Source of the DNA: Bacillus thermozeamaize
GTDB taxonomy: Bacteria > Bacillota > Bacilli > ZCTH02-B2
Assembly: GCA_002159075.1 (NCBI GenBank)
Contig: LZRT01000056.1
Coordinates: 1-64,000 of the forward strand
Length of the DNA: 64,000 nucleotides
Direction: 5' to 3'
The stretch's first letter is position 1. Each line of letters starts with the position of its first letter. A model generated the notes under the pieces. The model worked only from the letters and a program-made list of their open reading frames with translations, was not told the DNA's origin and did not search any database. Positions 1-8,979 of the stretch are shown one piece after another. The position numbers and the translations under genes are program-made.

Positions 1-27
1 GCTGAAGAAATCGCAAAGATCGCTTAA
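1..27 (+). CDS. C-terminal end of an unidentified protein (partial)
   Basis: Reading frame 1 is open from the window edge and gives AEEIAKIA before a TAA stop at 25-27. Eight residues cannot identify the protein. It could equally be chance, because any frame is open over such a short distance; the absence of a start codon and the position at the edge make a gene end plausible. Confidence 0.3.
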   Translation, partial: AEEIAKIA

Positions 28-188
28 CCGGAAACTCGTGATGGCAGGACACTAACGACGGCTTGACATGGGGCCCCTGCGGGCATGACTTCTTGCGATT
101 GGGCGATGGTGGTAAGGCACATCGCATGGCTAATCAGCCTATCATGCCCGCCACCCCATATAAAGCCTACAAAAGGCTATAACGGTTA
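25..188 (+). other. Foldable intergenic segment, possible structured RNA of unknown class
   Basis: A long-range stem pairs 68-73 (ATGGGG) with 154-159 (CCCCAT), continuing after an internal loop as CGGGCATGA (80-88) with TCATGCCCG (142-150). Inside it are GCGATG/CATCGC (103-108 with 120-125) and the small hairpin GGCT-aatc-AGCC (128-139). A further 6-bp match, TAACCG (25-30) with CGGTTA (183-188), could close the whole fold. A short hairpin AGCCT/AGGCT lies at 164-178. I recognise no riboswitch or known RNA consensus here. A transposon end or decayed repeat is an alternative. Strand is a guess. Confidence 0.35.
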
Positions 189-260
189 CCACATAATGGA
201 ACCCGTGGTTTTGTTGCATTTAATATTGCAATTTAAGATTTTTATTTGTAAATGAAAGAA

Positions 261-287
261 GCCCTTGACCGTAAAACCGGCAAGGGC
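261..287 (-). terminator. Intrinsic terminator of the small gene at 337-588
   Basis: GCCCTTG (261-267) pairs with CAAGGGC (281-287), with a further CCG/CGG inner stem. On the minus strand the hairpin is followed by a T-rich stretch (complement of 241-260), as expected for a terminator of the leftward gene. Confidence 0.6.
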
Positions 288-336
288 AAGAGGGTAAGAC
301 AGTTTGTGGAACAAGCGTCCGGATGGTCCGTTGGGT

Positions 337-588
337 TTATGACTGTGCGGAATCCGCCTCTTCGACGGAAACAAAGACCGGGCTGCCGGTAATGTTGGTG
401 ATTTTCAGGCGGTGACCTTCCCGTTGACAGTCGATATAACTGTTCGGGTCAAATGTTTTTTGCTGGTTCCGGTTTAACCGGACATGAAAGCGATAGACAT
501 CGGCCGGAAACATTTCCTCCGCCAATTCCACCGTTTCACCAGGTGCCAGCTGGGTCAGTTCATATGGTTTGAGGATGTGACGCGACAC
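337..588 (-). CDS. Conserved-looking small protein of unknown function (83 aa)
   Basis: I do not recognise this protein. It starts with GTG at 588, and a clean GGAGG ribosome binding site lies 7 nt upstream on the minus strand, which is the main reason to call it a gene. The product is small and soluble, with no signal peptide or membrane segment. It has short alternating hydrophobic stretches such as YRFHVRL, RLKITNI and SPVFVSV, which suggests a compact all-beta fold. It is monocistronic, followed by its own terminator, and transcribed away from the phosphoglucomutase gene. Confidence 0.65.
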   Translation of the reverse strand: MSRHILKPYELTQLAPGETVELAEEMFPADVYRFHVRLNRNQQKTFDPNSYIDCQREGHRLKITNITGSPVFVSVEEADSAQS

Positions 589-808
589 GAGGCTTCCTCC
601 TTTGCCCGTTTTGGTTTAGTGTCGTCCAAGACCTGGAGGGATATGCACAGTGACGCATCCATCGCATCCGGTGAAAAACAGGACCTTCACGTCTTTTGCC
701 CCGGTGGACGAGGCGTATTAAAATATGAATGGATAGAAGGTCAGAAGAGGCTACGTATCCTGGGAGCATCAAACCAATATGTATAATCATGACAGATAAA
801 GAAAGGAT

Positions 809-2551
809 GTGAACCAGGGGATGGACGCACATGCGCGTGTGGCTTTATGGCTTGCGGATGAAACGGTGGATGAGGCGACCAAGGCAGAGATTCGGGCGCT
901 TGCGCCGCAGGACCTGGAGGAACGCTTTTACAAGGAACTGTCCTTCGGGACGGGCGGCTTGCGCGGGCTGATCGGGGTGGGCAGCAATCGCCTGAATCGC
1001 TATACGATTCGGCGTGCTACCCAAGGGTTGGCCGAATACTTATTGGCGAACGAGGAGCGGGCACGGGAACGCGGCGTGGTGATTGCCTACGATTCGCGTC
1101 ATTTGTCAGCCGACTTTGCCGAGGAGACGGCGCTGGTTCTGAATGGGAACGGGTTTAAAACCTTTCTTTTTCGCACCCTTCGCCCGACACCGGAACTTTC
1201 CTTTGCGGTGCGGGAGCTGAACGCGGCGGCAGGTGTGGTGATCACGGCCAGCCATAATCCCCCTGCCTATAACGGGTATAAGGTGTATGATGCAGAAGGT
1301 GTTCAGGTGGTTCCCCGCATCGCCGGAAAGATCACGGAGGCGATTGAGAAGATCAGCTCCTTCAGCCAGGTGCGCCGCATGGAGCGGCAGGAAGCGGAGG
1401 AGCGTGGATTGTTTCATTGGCTCGGCGAGGAGATGGATGAACGATACCTGTCCCGGCTGCAGCAATTGATCCTGCGCCCGGAGGTGATCCGCCAGATGGG
1501 CGAGAAGCTGCGGATTGTCTACACGCCGTTGCATGGGACGGGGCGCCGGCCAGTCATGGAGTTGTTGCAGCGGGCCGGATTTAGGCAAGTCCACCTCGTG
1601 GCGGAGCAGGCGGAACCGGATCCCGATTTTTCCACTGTCTCCACGCCCAATCCGGAAGAACCGGATGCGTTCGCGCTGGCGATGGAGACAGCCCGCAAGG
1701 TGGATGCGCATCTGGTCCTGGGGACAGATCCGGATTGCGATCGGGTCGGCGTGCTGGTCCGCAAGGCGGATGGCGAGTATGTCAGGCTGAATGGCAATCA
1801 GCTGGGGGCGCTGCTGCTGGATTATCTCCTGTCCACGCGCAAGGAACAGGGGAGGCTGCCGGATCGGGGCGTGATGATCACGACCGTGGTGAGCAGCCGG
1901 CTGGGCCGGGTGATCGCGGAACATTATGGCGTGGAGACCATCGAAACGCTGACCGGATTCAAGTACATCGGCGAGCAGATCGGCATCCTGGAGCGTCAGG
2001 GAAAAACGTTTCTCTTTGGGTATGAGGAGAGTTTCGGCTATCTCGCCGCGCCGTTTGTGCGGGATAAGGATGGCGTGATGTCCAGCCTCTTGATCTGCGA
2101 GATGGCGGCTTGGCACTTGCAGCAGGGACGGACGCTGGATGAGGCGCTGCAGGACATCTACCGCCGTTACGGCGTGTACCTGGAACGGCTGGAGTCACTC
2201 ACCCTGATGGGGAAGGAAGGCGTGCAGCAAATCGCTTCCCGGATGACCGCCTGGCGGGAAGATCCGCCTGGCCAGGTGTGTGGCGAGCCGGTGGTGGAAG
2301 TGCGGGATTACCTGCGCCAGCAGCGGACGGACCGGCGCACCGGCGAGGTCGGGCCGCTGGACATACCAAAGGAAATGCCGGCGGAAAACGTGCTGCAATT
2401 CATCCTGGCAGACGGTTCCTGGTTTGCCCTGCGTCCCTCCGGGACGGAACCGAAGTTGAAAATCTACTTTTCCGCTGTGGGGAAAGAGATGGCGCAGACG
2501 GAAGCGAAGTTGTCCCGGATGGTGGACGAGGTGATGAAGCGGGTGCGGTGA
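809..2551 (+). CDS. pgcA: Phosphoglucomutase / phosphomannomutase (alpha-D-phosphohexomutase)
   Basis: Interconverts glucose 1-phosphate and glucose 6-phosphate (family members also act on mannose phosphates), feeding UDP-glucose and wall glycolipid or teichoic acid synthesis in the cytoplasm. All family signatures are visible: the phosphoserine loop TASHNP near residue 148, the metal-binding loop DPDCDR near residue 310, and the C-terminal phosphate-binding loop RPSGTEPK near residue 545. The N-terminal FGTGGLRG is typical of the Bacillus PgcA group, and about 580 residues is the family length. The GTG at 809 has AAAGG just upstream; ATG at 821 is an alternative start, with GGGG directly before it. 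The gene is followed by its own terminator, so it is probably monocistronic. Confidence 0.93.
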   Translation: MNQGMDAHARVALWLADETVDEATKAEIRALAPQDLEERFYKELSFGTGGLRGLIGVGSNRLNRYTIRRATQGLAEYLLANEERARERGVVIAYDSRHLSADFAEETALVLNGNGFKTFLFRTLRPTPELSFAVRELNAAAGVVITASHNPPAYNGYKVYDAEGVQVVPRIAGKITEAIEKISSFSQVRRMERQEAEERGLFHWLGEEMDERYLSRLQQLILRPEVIRQMGEKLRIVYTPLHGTGRRPVMELLQRAGFRQVHLVAEQAEPDPDFSTVSTPNPEEPDAFALAMETARKVDAHLVLGTDPDCDRVGVLVRKADGEYVRLNGNQLGALLLDYLLSTRKEQGRLPDRGVMITTVVSSRLGRVIAEHYGVETIETLTGFKYIGEQIGILERQGKTFLFGYEESFGYLAAPFVRDKDGVMSSLLICEMAAWHLQQGRTLDEALQDIYRRYGVYLERLESLTLMGKEGVQQIASRMTAWREDPPGQVCGEPVVEVRDYLRQQRTDRRTGEVGPLDIPKEMPAENVLQFILADGSWFALRPSGTEPKLKIYFSAVGKEMAQTEAKLSRMVDEVMKRVR

Positions 2552-2553
2552 GC

Positions 2554-2580
2554 AGGCCTCAAGCATGAGGCCTCTTTTTA
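2554..2580 (+). terminator. Intrinsic terminator after phosphoglucomutase gene
   Basis: Perfect 7-bp stem AGGCCTC (2554-2560) / GAGGCCT (2567-2573) with a 6-nt loop, followed by CTTTTTA and more T-rich sequence. Confidence 0.85.
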
Positions 2581-2692
2581 TTTATACTTATATTGAAGAA
2601 AAGCCCGCATTGCCGGACGAGAAACCGGATTATTCCAACGATTGTTAGTTCTTGCGCAAACGTGTTAAGATGGTGCCAAAGGACAGGCATTT

Positions 2693-2720
2693 TTGACATC
2701 AGGCGTTGAAAATTTATCTT
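2693..2720 (+). promoter_or_regulatory. Candidate sigma-A promoter for the chemoreceptor gene
   Basis: A perfect -35 TTGACA (2693-2698) is followed after 16 nt by TATCTT (2715-2720), 20 nt before the start codon. A second candidate is TTGTTA (2642-2647), 17 nt, TTAAGA (2665-2670), with a TG just before the -10. I cannot decide between them. Confidence 0.4.
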
Positions 2721-2739
2721 GCATTGAAAGGGGATTCAG

Positions 2740-4008
2740 ATGATTTCCAGCCGCTTGTTCCGGTTTTTGTGGTTCTGGATCTTCATCGGATTTTTGGCCT
2801 GGGGAGTTTTGTTTTTTCTCCTGGTTGTTCCTGATCTAGGAAATATACCTGCCGGCAGATGGGTGGCTGTGGCCGTTCTGCTGATTGTGATTTCCGTGTT
2901 GCTTGGCTTTGGGCTGACGCGATACCTGTTGCGCCCGCTGCAAGAATTTATTCATGTATTGACGCTCATCACCGACCAGGTGGATGTGTCACAGAAGATT
3001 GCCTACCGTTCGAAAAATGAACTGGGACAGGTGTCCCATGGGATCAACAAGGTGATAAAGGGATTCAAGCAGATATTGCTCGAGATACGGGATCATGCCC
3101 GGCAGATAGCGGGCGAATCGGGCGAGATGGCCAAGGCCAGCGCCGGTTCGGCTGAGGTGTCAAAAATTCTGGCAACGGCGATCAATGAACTTTCGGCAGG
3201 TGTCATGCTGCAGGCGGAACGTGCCCAGGCGACGACGGAAACCGTGCAGGAGATGACGCACGCCGTCGAGGGATTGGCGGCCAGCGCCGAACGGCTTCGG
3301 GAAGCGATGGATACGGTCAATCGGCGTGTGGAACAAGGGCTTGAGGCGGTCCGCAAAGTCAGTGCCGCGACGATGGAAAGCGTACAGGGAGTCGCCGAAT
3401 TGAATCAGACCTCCAATTCGCTGGAACAGGTGTCTGAACAGGTGCAGGAGATTGTCCGGCTCATCGGCAACATCGCCAAACAGACGCATCTGCTGGCCTT
3501 GAATGCGGCGATTGAATCGGCCCGGGCCGGTGAGCAGGGGAAGGGCTTTGCCGTCGTGGCCACGGAAATCCGCCGGCTGGCGGAGGATACCAGCAGCTCG
3601 GTCGAGCAGGTCGGCGCCATGCTGGAACAGTTCCGGGAGTTTATCAGCCGCTCGGCCGGCCAGGCGCGGCGTGTGCAAGACGTGGCCCGTGAGCAGGAAG
3701 AATTGACCCGCCGCATGAATGAAGCTTTCTCAGCGATCGACCAATCGGTCCAGCTGGTGCATCAGGAGATTCTCTCCATGGATGAAGCCAGTCAGCAGCT
3801 CAGGGCAGGGAGCCAGGAGGTGCTTGGCAACATGCAGGCTGTCGCGCGTGCGGCCCAATCCCTGACCTCGGAAGCGCAGCAGGCCAGTTCGGGGGTGCAG
3901 GAGCAGGCGACACTGGCCGATGAACTGGCCCGCAGCACGCGGACGGTGGCCGATCTGGCGGACATGCTGCGCGGCATGGCCGAGCGATGGAAGGGGTTGG
4001 ATCAGTGA
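2740..4008 (+). CDS. Methyl-accepting chemotaxis protein without an extracellular sensor domain
   Basis: A chemoreceptor that signals to CheA/CheW and steers flagellar motility. Two membrane helices lie at about residues 5-28 and 39-61 with only about ten residues between them, so there is no ligand-binding domain outside the membrane. A HAMP segment follows (about 62-115), then a long helical signalling domain. Its hairpin tip is conserved near residue 245 ([20 protein letters not shown]). At 422 residues it is shorter than receptors with sensor domains; it may sense an intracellular, membrane or partner-protein signal. Its last bases overlap the start of the sigma-54 activator, so the two are co-translated. 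This links motility to the substrate handled by the downstream cassette (inference). Confidence 0.9.
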   Translation: MISSRLFRFLWFWIFIGFLAWGVLFFLLVVPDLGNIPAGRWVAVAVLLIVISVLLGFGLTRYLLRPLQEFIHVLTLITDQVDVSQKIAYRSKNELGQVSHGINKVIKGFKQILLEIRDHARQIAGESGEMAKASAGSAEVSKILATAINELSAGVMLQAERAQATTETVQEMTHAVEGLAASAERLREAMDTVNRRVEQGLEAVRKVSAATMESVQGVAELNQTSNSLEQVSEQVQEIVRLIGNIAKQTHLLALNAAIESARAGEQGKGFAVVATEIRRLAEDTSSSVEQVGAMLEQFREFISRSAGQARRVQDVAREQEELTRRMNEAFSAIDQSVQLVHQEILSMDEASQQLRAGSQEVLGNMQAVARAAQSLTSEAQQASSGVQEQATLADELARSTRTVADLADMLRGMAERWKGLDQ

Positions 4009-5906
4009 TCAAACCACGGGTGGCGGTGATCACTTACAGCAGGCTGACGCACATGGTGCAGGAAGTGTTGGCGGAAGGACAGTGGTCGGCCGAATTTACG
4101 CTGCATGATGTCTTGATCGAGGAGGCGGCCAAAAAAGCGCGGGAAATCGAGGAGACCGGCGCGGCTGACGTGCTCGTGGCCTCCGGTGCCAATGCGACCG
4201 CCATCGAAGCGCAGAATCTGGAGCTGCCGATGGTGCGCATCAAGGTGACGGGCTTTGACCTGATGCACGCTTTGTGGTCGGCGAAGCGCATGAACCACCG
4301 TGCGGTGGTGATGTCTTACCGCGAGTCGATTCCGCAACTGGAGTGGTTCCGCGATCTATTTAGGGTCGATTTGATGCAGGAAGTTTATCACGACGTCAAT
4401 GATGCGCAGGAAAAATTGTACAGGCTGCTGAAAGAAGGCGAGCTGGCCATCATCGGCGCCAGCCTGATCAGCCAGCTGACGGAGCGGATGGGCGGGCACA
4501 GCATCTTCATTTACTCCAAGTCTTCGATTCGCCTGGCCCTGGAGACGGCCGTAGACTTGGCGGTACAGCGGCGGGCGGAGATTGAGAAGCGGGAAAAGAT
4601 GCAGGCGATGATGCGGGCGGTCCATGACGGCATCCTGTATGTGGATACCCAGGGACGACTGATGGAGGTCAACCCCGCCGCCGAAAGGCTGCTCGGCATT
4701 TCAGCGGCAGAGGTTCTTGGCAGGCCTGTCAATGAAGTGGTGCCTGAGATCCAGCTGGATGAGGTGTTTAAAACAGGGGAACCGCTGCTCAACGTGGTGC
4801 AGAAGGTGAAGCAGGGGATGCTTCTGGTGAACCGCATTCCGGTCGTCCATCAAGGGGCGCGGATTGGCGCGGTGGCCACGATTCAGGACGCGCAAACGGT
4901 TCAACAGGCGGAAAAAGCCATCCGCAAACGGGTCTACAGCAAAGGGCTTGTGGCCAAGGTCACCTTTGATCAGATCATCGGCCAAAGTGAGGCGTTGCGG
5001 AAAGCGATCAAGAAAGCGCGCCAGTACGCCCGGGCGGATGCCACGGTCCTCATCCGCGGGGAGACGGGGACGGGGAAAGAGCTGTTTGCCCAGAGCATCC
5101 ACAACGCCAGCCCCAGACATCTCCATCCTTTTGTCGCGGTCAATTGCGCCGCTTTGCCGGAATCCCTTCTGGAGAGTGAATTGTTCGGGTATGAGGAAGG
5201 GGCCTTTACAGGGGCGAGGAAGGGGGGGAAGCCGGGGCTGTTTGAGCTGGCTCACGGCGGCACCCTGTTTCTGGATGAAGTGGGAGAGATGTCGTTGCCG
5301 CTGCAGGCCCGTCTGCTGCGCGTCCTGCAGGAAAAAGAAGTGATGCGCATCGGCAGCGAGACGATCCTGCCGATTGACGTGCGAGTGCTGGCGGCGACCA
5401 ACCGGGATTTGAAAGAAATGGTGGAAAAGGGTTTGTTCCGGCAGGACCTGTATTACCGTCTCAATGTGCTTTCGCTCGATCTGCCGCCCCTGCGGCAACG
5501 CCTGGATGATTTGCCTGATTTGTTTCGCTCCTTTTTGAGAAGTTATGGCGTGGATGAACGGGTGATTGAAGCGGCGCTGTCTGCCATGCTGCCCATCTTG
5601 TGCCGTCATGACTGGCCGGGAAACATCAGGGAGCTGGAAAACATCGCGGAACGGGTGAGCGTCTTGCTGCAAGGCAACGTCGAGATGAAAGAAGTGGTGG
5701 ATGAGGTGGCGGGGGAACTGTTTGGCGACCAGGCAGAGGTGCTTTCCCAGCCTTCCGGCCTGGCAGGAGAGGTGGAGGACTGGGAACGCCAGCGCATCTT
5801 GCAAGTATTGCGGGAAGTGGACGGAAGCAGAACAAAGGCTGCCAAGCTCCTGGGAATCAGCCGCAGCACCTTATGGAGAAAGCTGAAAGATTTTGAGATA
5901 CAGTGA
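4005..5906 (+). CDS. Sigma-54-dependent activator with PrpR-type N-terminal sensor and PAS domain
   Basis: A bacterial enhancer-binding protein that remodels RNA polymerase carrying sigma-54 at -24/-12 promoters. Residues about 1-190 match the PrpR N-terminal domain, the sensor of the propionate-catabolism regulator PrpR. A PAS domain follows (about 205-310), then the AAA+ domain with Walker A GETGTGKE (near 352), an intact GAFTGA sigma-54 contact loop (near 399) and Walker B FLDEV. A Fis-type helix-turn-helix ends the protein. The start is GTG at 4005, overlapping the chemoreceptor stop; AAGGGG lies 9 nt upstream. An in-frame ATG at 3987 is less likely. The perfect sigma-54 promoter at 6106 is its obvious target. 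The ligand is unknown; PrpR itself senses 2-methylcitrate, so an organic acid or its product is a reasonable guess. Confidence 0.9.
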   Translation: MIKPRVAVITYSRLTHMVQEVLAEGQWSAEFTLHDVLIEEAAKKAREIEETGAADVLVASGANATAIEAQNLELPMVRIKVTGFDLMHALWSAKRMNHRAVVMSYRESIPQLEWFRDLFRVDLMQEVYHDVNDAQEKLYRLLKEGELAIIGASLISQLTERMGGHSIFIYSKSSIRLALETAVDLAVQRRAEIEKREKMQAMMRAVHDGILYVDTQGRLMEVNPAAERLLGISAAEVLGRPVNEVVPEIQLDEVFKTGEPLLNVVQKVKQGMLLVNRIPVVHQGARIGAVATIQDAQTVQQAEKAIRKRVYSKGLVAKVTFDQIIGQSEALRKAIKKARQYARADATVLIRGETGTGKELFAQSIHNASPRHLHPFVAVNCAALPESLLESELFGYEEGAFTGARKGGKPGLFELAHGGTLFLDEVGEMSLPLQARLLRVLQEKEVMRIGSETILPIDVRVLAATNRDLKEMVEKGLFRQDLYYRLNVLSLDLPPLRQRLDDLPDLFRSFLRSYGVDERVIEAALSAMLPILCRHDWPGNIRELENIAERVSVLLQGNVEMKEVVDEVAGELFGDQAEVLSQPSGLAGEVEDWERQRILQVLREVDGSRTKAAKLLGISRSTLWRKLKDFEIQ

Positions 5907-6105
5907 GCAAAGGTATCGCGGCGAAAGGCATCGCAACGCAAGAAAGGATAAAGGTTTATCAAAAATAAAACAAAACATGTTTCATGATGTATCGAAATAG
6001 AAACAACTCATGGCCTGTTGACCGGCTTGCCTGTTTTTGTTCATTCATTCTGTGACAAAAGTTTATCAAGCTTTCTACAAAATGAAGACAACATTCGACA
6101 GCAAG

Positions 6106-6122
6106 TTGGTATGAATTTTGCA
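6106..6122 (+). promoter_or_regulatory. Sigma-54 (-24/-12) promoter of the ABC transporter / CoA-transferase operon
   Basis: TTGGTATGAATTTTGCA matches the consensus YTGGYAYGNNNNTTGCW at every position, with the required 10 nt between GG (6108-6109) and GC (6120-6121). It lies 66 nt before the first gene of the operon and downstream of a gene for a sigma-54 activator. Upstream, the 9-mer GTTTATCAA occurs twice (5954-5962 and 6061-6069); whether either is an activator site is unclear. Confidence 0.85.
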
Positions 6123-6187
6123 TGTCGTTAATCTGTCAAACAAACACTATGGGTCCATTTGTTTTAGAAGGGGGATGAATCAGTTTT

Positions 6188-7261
6188 ATGGAAAGCGTTT
6201 TAAAGGCAAAGCGCCGCTGGATGTTGCCCTTGGTGCTGGTTTTGTGTGCCGCGTTATTGGCCGCATGCGGACAAAACGCCAATGCACCGCAACAGGGCGG
6301 TGAAGGGGAAGACAAAGGAGCCGCGAAACAAGGGAAGTTGGATGAGATTGAAATTACGGTGACCCACTATCCCACCGGATTGTATGCGGTGCCTTACAAT
6401 GTGGGTATCGAAAAAGGCTTTTTTGAAGAAGAAGGGATTAAAATCAAGTCCATCATGGGCAGCAGCGGCGGGGGAACGACCGTCCGGAATGTCCTTTCAG
6501 GAAAATTGCCCTTTGGTGAGGTTTCCACGGCGGCAGCCATTCAATCCTACCTGGCGGGTGCGCCAATCAAAATTATTGCCGGCGGAGTACAAAGTGTCAG
6601 CGATGTGGTTTACATCACGCGCAAAGATGCCCCGTTCCAAAAACCGGAAGATTTTGTCGGGCATAAGTGGGGTTACACTTCACCGGGTTCGGTGACGGAA
6701 ACCGTGTCCCGACTGATTTTCAGTTCTCTGGGGATCAACAAGGATGACGTGCAAATGGTGGCCACGGGCGGCATCAATGAAGGCCTGACGCTGCTTGAAA
6801 AGGGCGAAGTGGATTCTTCTTTGATGTTGGATCCGGCTTACACGGTCGAGAGGGACAAATGGAAAACCTTGTTCCGCGCTTCTGAATATGTGCCGCATTT
6901 TCAGCAGAGCGTGATTGTGACAAGTCCTCAAATCATCAAGGAAAACCCGGGGCTTGTGGAACGCTTTTTGAAGGCGTACAGGAAATCGGTGGAATGGGTT
7001 TACAACAATCCGGAGGAAGCGGCGAAAATTTACGCCAAATCGGCAGAAATTGATGAGCCGGCTTCCATTTCGGCCGTGGCGGAAGTGGCTGCCTTCAAAC
7101 ACTGGAGTCCCACCATCCAGGCGGAGTCTTTGAAACAGGTCCTGACCGGCATGCAGGCGGTAGGAACTTTGAAGAACCCGGACGATATCGACTGGAATGA
7201 TCTGCTGGATCAACAATTTATACCGGAAAATGAACGGTTAGACATTCAAGCGCTGAAGTAA
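6188..7261 (+). CDS. ABC transporter substrate-binding lipoprotein, NitT/TauT (SsuA-like) type
   Basis: Extracellular substrate-binding component of the importer formed with the next three genes. The N-terminus is a lipoprotein signal: positive residues, a hydrophobic core, then the lipobox LLAAC with Cys27 as the acylation site, followed by a low-complexity tether rich in Gly, Gln and Glu. The mature part has the NMT1/SsuA-like pattern (GIEKGFFEEEGIKI, the SSGGGTTVRNVLSG segment, LLEKGEVDSSLM). This family binds sulfonates, nitrate, pyrimidine precursors, and aromatic or small organic acids, so sequence alone does not give the ligand. ATG 6188 has its nearest Shine-Dalgarno (GAAGGGGG, 6167-6174) 13 nt away, rather far. 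First gene behind the sigma-54 promoter. Confidence 0.88.
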   Translation: MESVLKAKRRWMLPLVLVLCAALLAACGQNANAPQQGGEGEDKGAAKQGKLDEIEITVTHYPTGLYAVPYNVGIEKGFFEEEGIKIKSIMGSSGGGTTVRNVLSGKLPFGEVSTAAAIQSYLAGAPIKIIAGGVQSVSDVVYITRKDAPFQKPEDFVGHKWGYTSPGSVTETVSRLIFSSLGINKDDVQMVATGGINEGLTLLEKGEVDSSLMLDPAYTVERDKWKTLFRASEYVPHFQQSVIVTSPQIIKENPGLVERFLKAYRKSVEWVYNNPEEAAKIYAKSAEIDEPASISAVAEVAAFKHWSPTIQAESLKQVLTGMQAVGTLKNPDDIDWNDLLDQQFIPENERLDIQALK

Positions 7262-7386
7262 ATCTTGCGTACCACACATGATTTGGCATGCCTCAAACAC
7301 AAGCTTTGTTTCCGGCTTTCGGGCCGGGAACTTTTTCTTCTTTTCTTCTATACGATCATTACGAATCAAAACGAGAAAAGGGTGAG

Positions 7387-8190
7387 ATGCCGTTGTCAGC
7401 ACCGCTGTTGGTCGTGGAGAATGTCACAAAGGTGTACGCGAGCGATTCGCATGAGGTCGTGGCGTTGAAAGATATTTCCTTATCCGTGGAGAAAGGCCAG
7501 TTTGTTTCCATTGTTGGGCCGAGTGGTTGCGGGAAAACCACGCTCCTTGAAATATTGTGCGGTTTGCGGACGCCATCCAGTGGCGCGGTGAAGATCAAGG
7601 GTGAAACGGTGGTCGGGCCTCACCGTTCGATCGGCATTGTATTCCAGGAAGAATCCACCTTCCCTTGGCGGACGGTGTTGGAGAATGTGGAGTTTGGATT
7701 GCAGATGCGGGGCGTCGGCAAGGCAGAGCGCCGGGAAAAGGCCCGCCAAATGATCGCCATGGTCGGACTTTCCGGTTTTGAGGATGCATATCCATATCAG
7801 TTGTCCGGCGGGATGAAACAACGCGTCGCGATTGCCCGAACGCTGGTCACCGAACCGGAAATTGTGGTGATGGACGAACCCTTCGGTGCTCTGGATGAAC
7901 AAACACGCCTCATTTTGGGCGGCGAGTTGTTGAAGATTGTGGAACAAACCAAGGCCACCGTTGTCTTGGTGACACATAGCATCCAGGAAGCGGCATTGTT
8001 ATCCGATCTGATTGTGGTTCTCTCCGCCAGGCCGGGGCGCATCAAGGAATTGATCCGCAGTCCCCTGCCCAAACCGCGTGACGCTGCCATCCTGACGACC
8101 TCGGAGTTTGCCGGTATCACGCAGCGCATCTGGTCCAGTCTGGAGGAAGAAGCGCTGATGTTTGGGAAAGTGAACGCGGAGCGTTCCTAA
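7387..8190 (+). CDS. ABC transporter ATP-binding protein, NitT/TauT (SsuB-like) type
   Basis: Cytoplasmic ATPase that drives the importer. Walker A GPSGCGKTT is near residue 46, the ABC signature LSGGM near 138, Walker B VVMDEP near 160, with a D-loop and the switch His in VLVTHS. At 267 residues it is the normal SsuB/TauB length. The in-frame region reaches back to 7288, but the alignment and the AAAAGGGTGA just before ATG 7387 favour this start. That leaves about 125 nt between this gene and the binding-protein gene; it contains no convincing terminator or promoter. Fifteen nt separate it from the permease gene. Confidence 0.9.
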   Translation: MPLSAPLLVVENVTKVYASDSHEVVALKDISLSVEKGQFVSIVGPSGCGKTTLLEILCGLRTPSSGAVKIKGETVVGPHRSIGIVFQEESTFPWRTVLENVEFGLQMRGVGKAERREKARQMIAMVGLSGFEDAYPYQLSGGMKQRVAIARTLVTEPEIVVMDEPFGALDEQTRLILGGELLKIVEQTKATVVLVTHSIQEAALLSDLIVVLSARPGRIKELIRSPLPKPRDAAILTTSEFAGITQRIWSSLEEEALMFGKVNAERS

Positions 8191-8205
8191 GAGGGTGATA
8201 TTTAG

Positions 8206-8955
8206 ATGAAAAAGGAAAATGTGGTGCAGATTCTGATTGTCGGCAGCTGCCTGCTGATCTATGAGTTTGCCGTTCGGGCAGGCTGGTTGGATGCTTTTAC
8301 CTTTATCCCTTTTACTGAAATGATCCGTTCAATGTTCCAGTGCCTGGGAGACCCTGAGTTTTTCTGGACGCATGTCTGGCCGACCTTTATTGAAATCGTG
8401 ATCAGCTTTGTCGGCGCAGCCATTCTTGGGGTAGGCACGGGGCTTTTGTTATGGCGATCCGATTTCCTGCATTATGCGTTTCAGCCTTACTTGTTGCTCT
8501 TTTATGCCGTTCCCTTTTTCGCTATCTACCCGATCTTCATCACCCTGTTTGGCACGGGACCTGTGCCTGTCATCATGGTCGGCATCCTCTTTTCCGCGCC
8601 GGCAGTGATCAGCAATACGGCCATCGGGTTCAGAGAAACCAGGAAAGTGTTGATCAAGTACGGGCAATCGTTGAATCTGCCTTTTTCGAAAATGCTGTGG
8701 TACATCTATTTTCCATCGGCATGGCCGTACATTTTTTCCGGTTTAAAATTGGCTACCGCTTATTCCATCATCGGGGTGGTAGCGACCGAATTTATCTTGT
8801 CCGCCCGGGGAATTGGCTACAGTATCTCTTATGCCTATAACAATTTTGACCTGTATAGCATGTATGGCGCCATCATGTTGGTCATCGTGATTTCCTTGCT
8901 TTCCAATACGGTCCTGGGGTATATCGAAAATCGCTTGTTTAGGCGTCACTCTTAA
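8206..8955 (+). CDS. ABC transporter permease, NitT/TauT type (first of two)
   Basis: Integral membrane subunit with about six hydrophobic helices. The cytoplasmic coupling loop carries the permease 'EAA' region around residues 140-165 (NTAIGFRETRKVLIKYGQSL), which docks on the ATPase. GAGGGTGA lies before the ATG. The sequence differs clearly from the next permease, so the importer probably uses a heterodimeric pore rather than the single permease pair of classic SsuC systems. Confidence 0.87.
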   Translation: MKKENVVQILIVGSCLLIYEFAVRAGWLDAFTFIPFTEMIRSMFQCLGDPEFFWTHVWPTFIEIVISFVGAAILGVGTGLLLWRSDFLHYAFQPYLLLFYAVPFFAIYPIFITLFGTGPVPVIMVGILFSAPAVISNTAIGFRETRKVLIKYGQSLNLPFSKMLWYIYFPSAWPYIFSGLKLATAYSIIGVVATEFILSARGIGYSISYAYNNFDLYSMYGAIMLVIVISLLSNTVLGYIENRLFRRHS

Positions 8956-8979
8956 GGTGTTGTTAATGGAGGAGAAGAC

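Noticed and set aside
484-786. Plus-strand 100-codon frame overlapping the small minus-strand gene
   Set aside because: It overlaps the better supported gene at 337-588, has no ribosome site, and its end is an ordinary intergenic region.
1106-2116. 336-codon minus-strand frame opposite phosphoglucomutase
   Set aside because: Complementary shadow of pgcA with a His/Pro/Arg-rich composition and no start signals.
5990-6030. Second sigma-54 promoter around TTGACCGGCTTGCC
   Set aside because: The distance between the GG-like and GC elements is wrong, whereas the site at 6106 is perfect.
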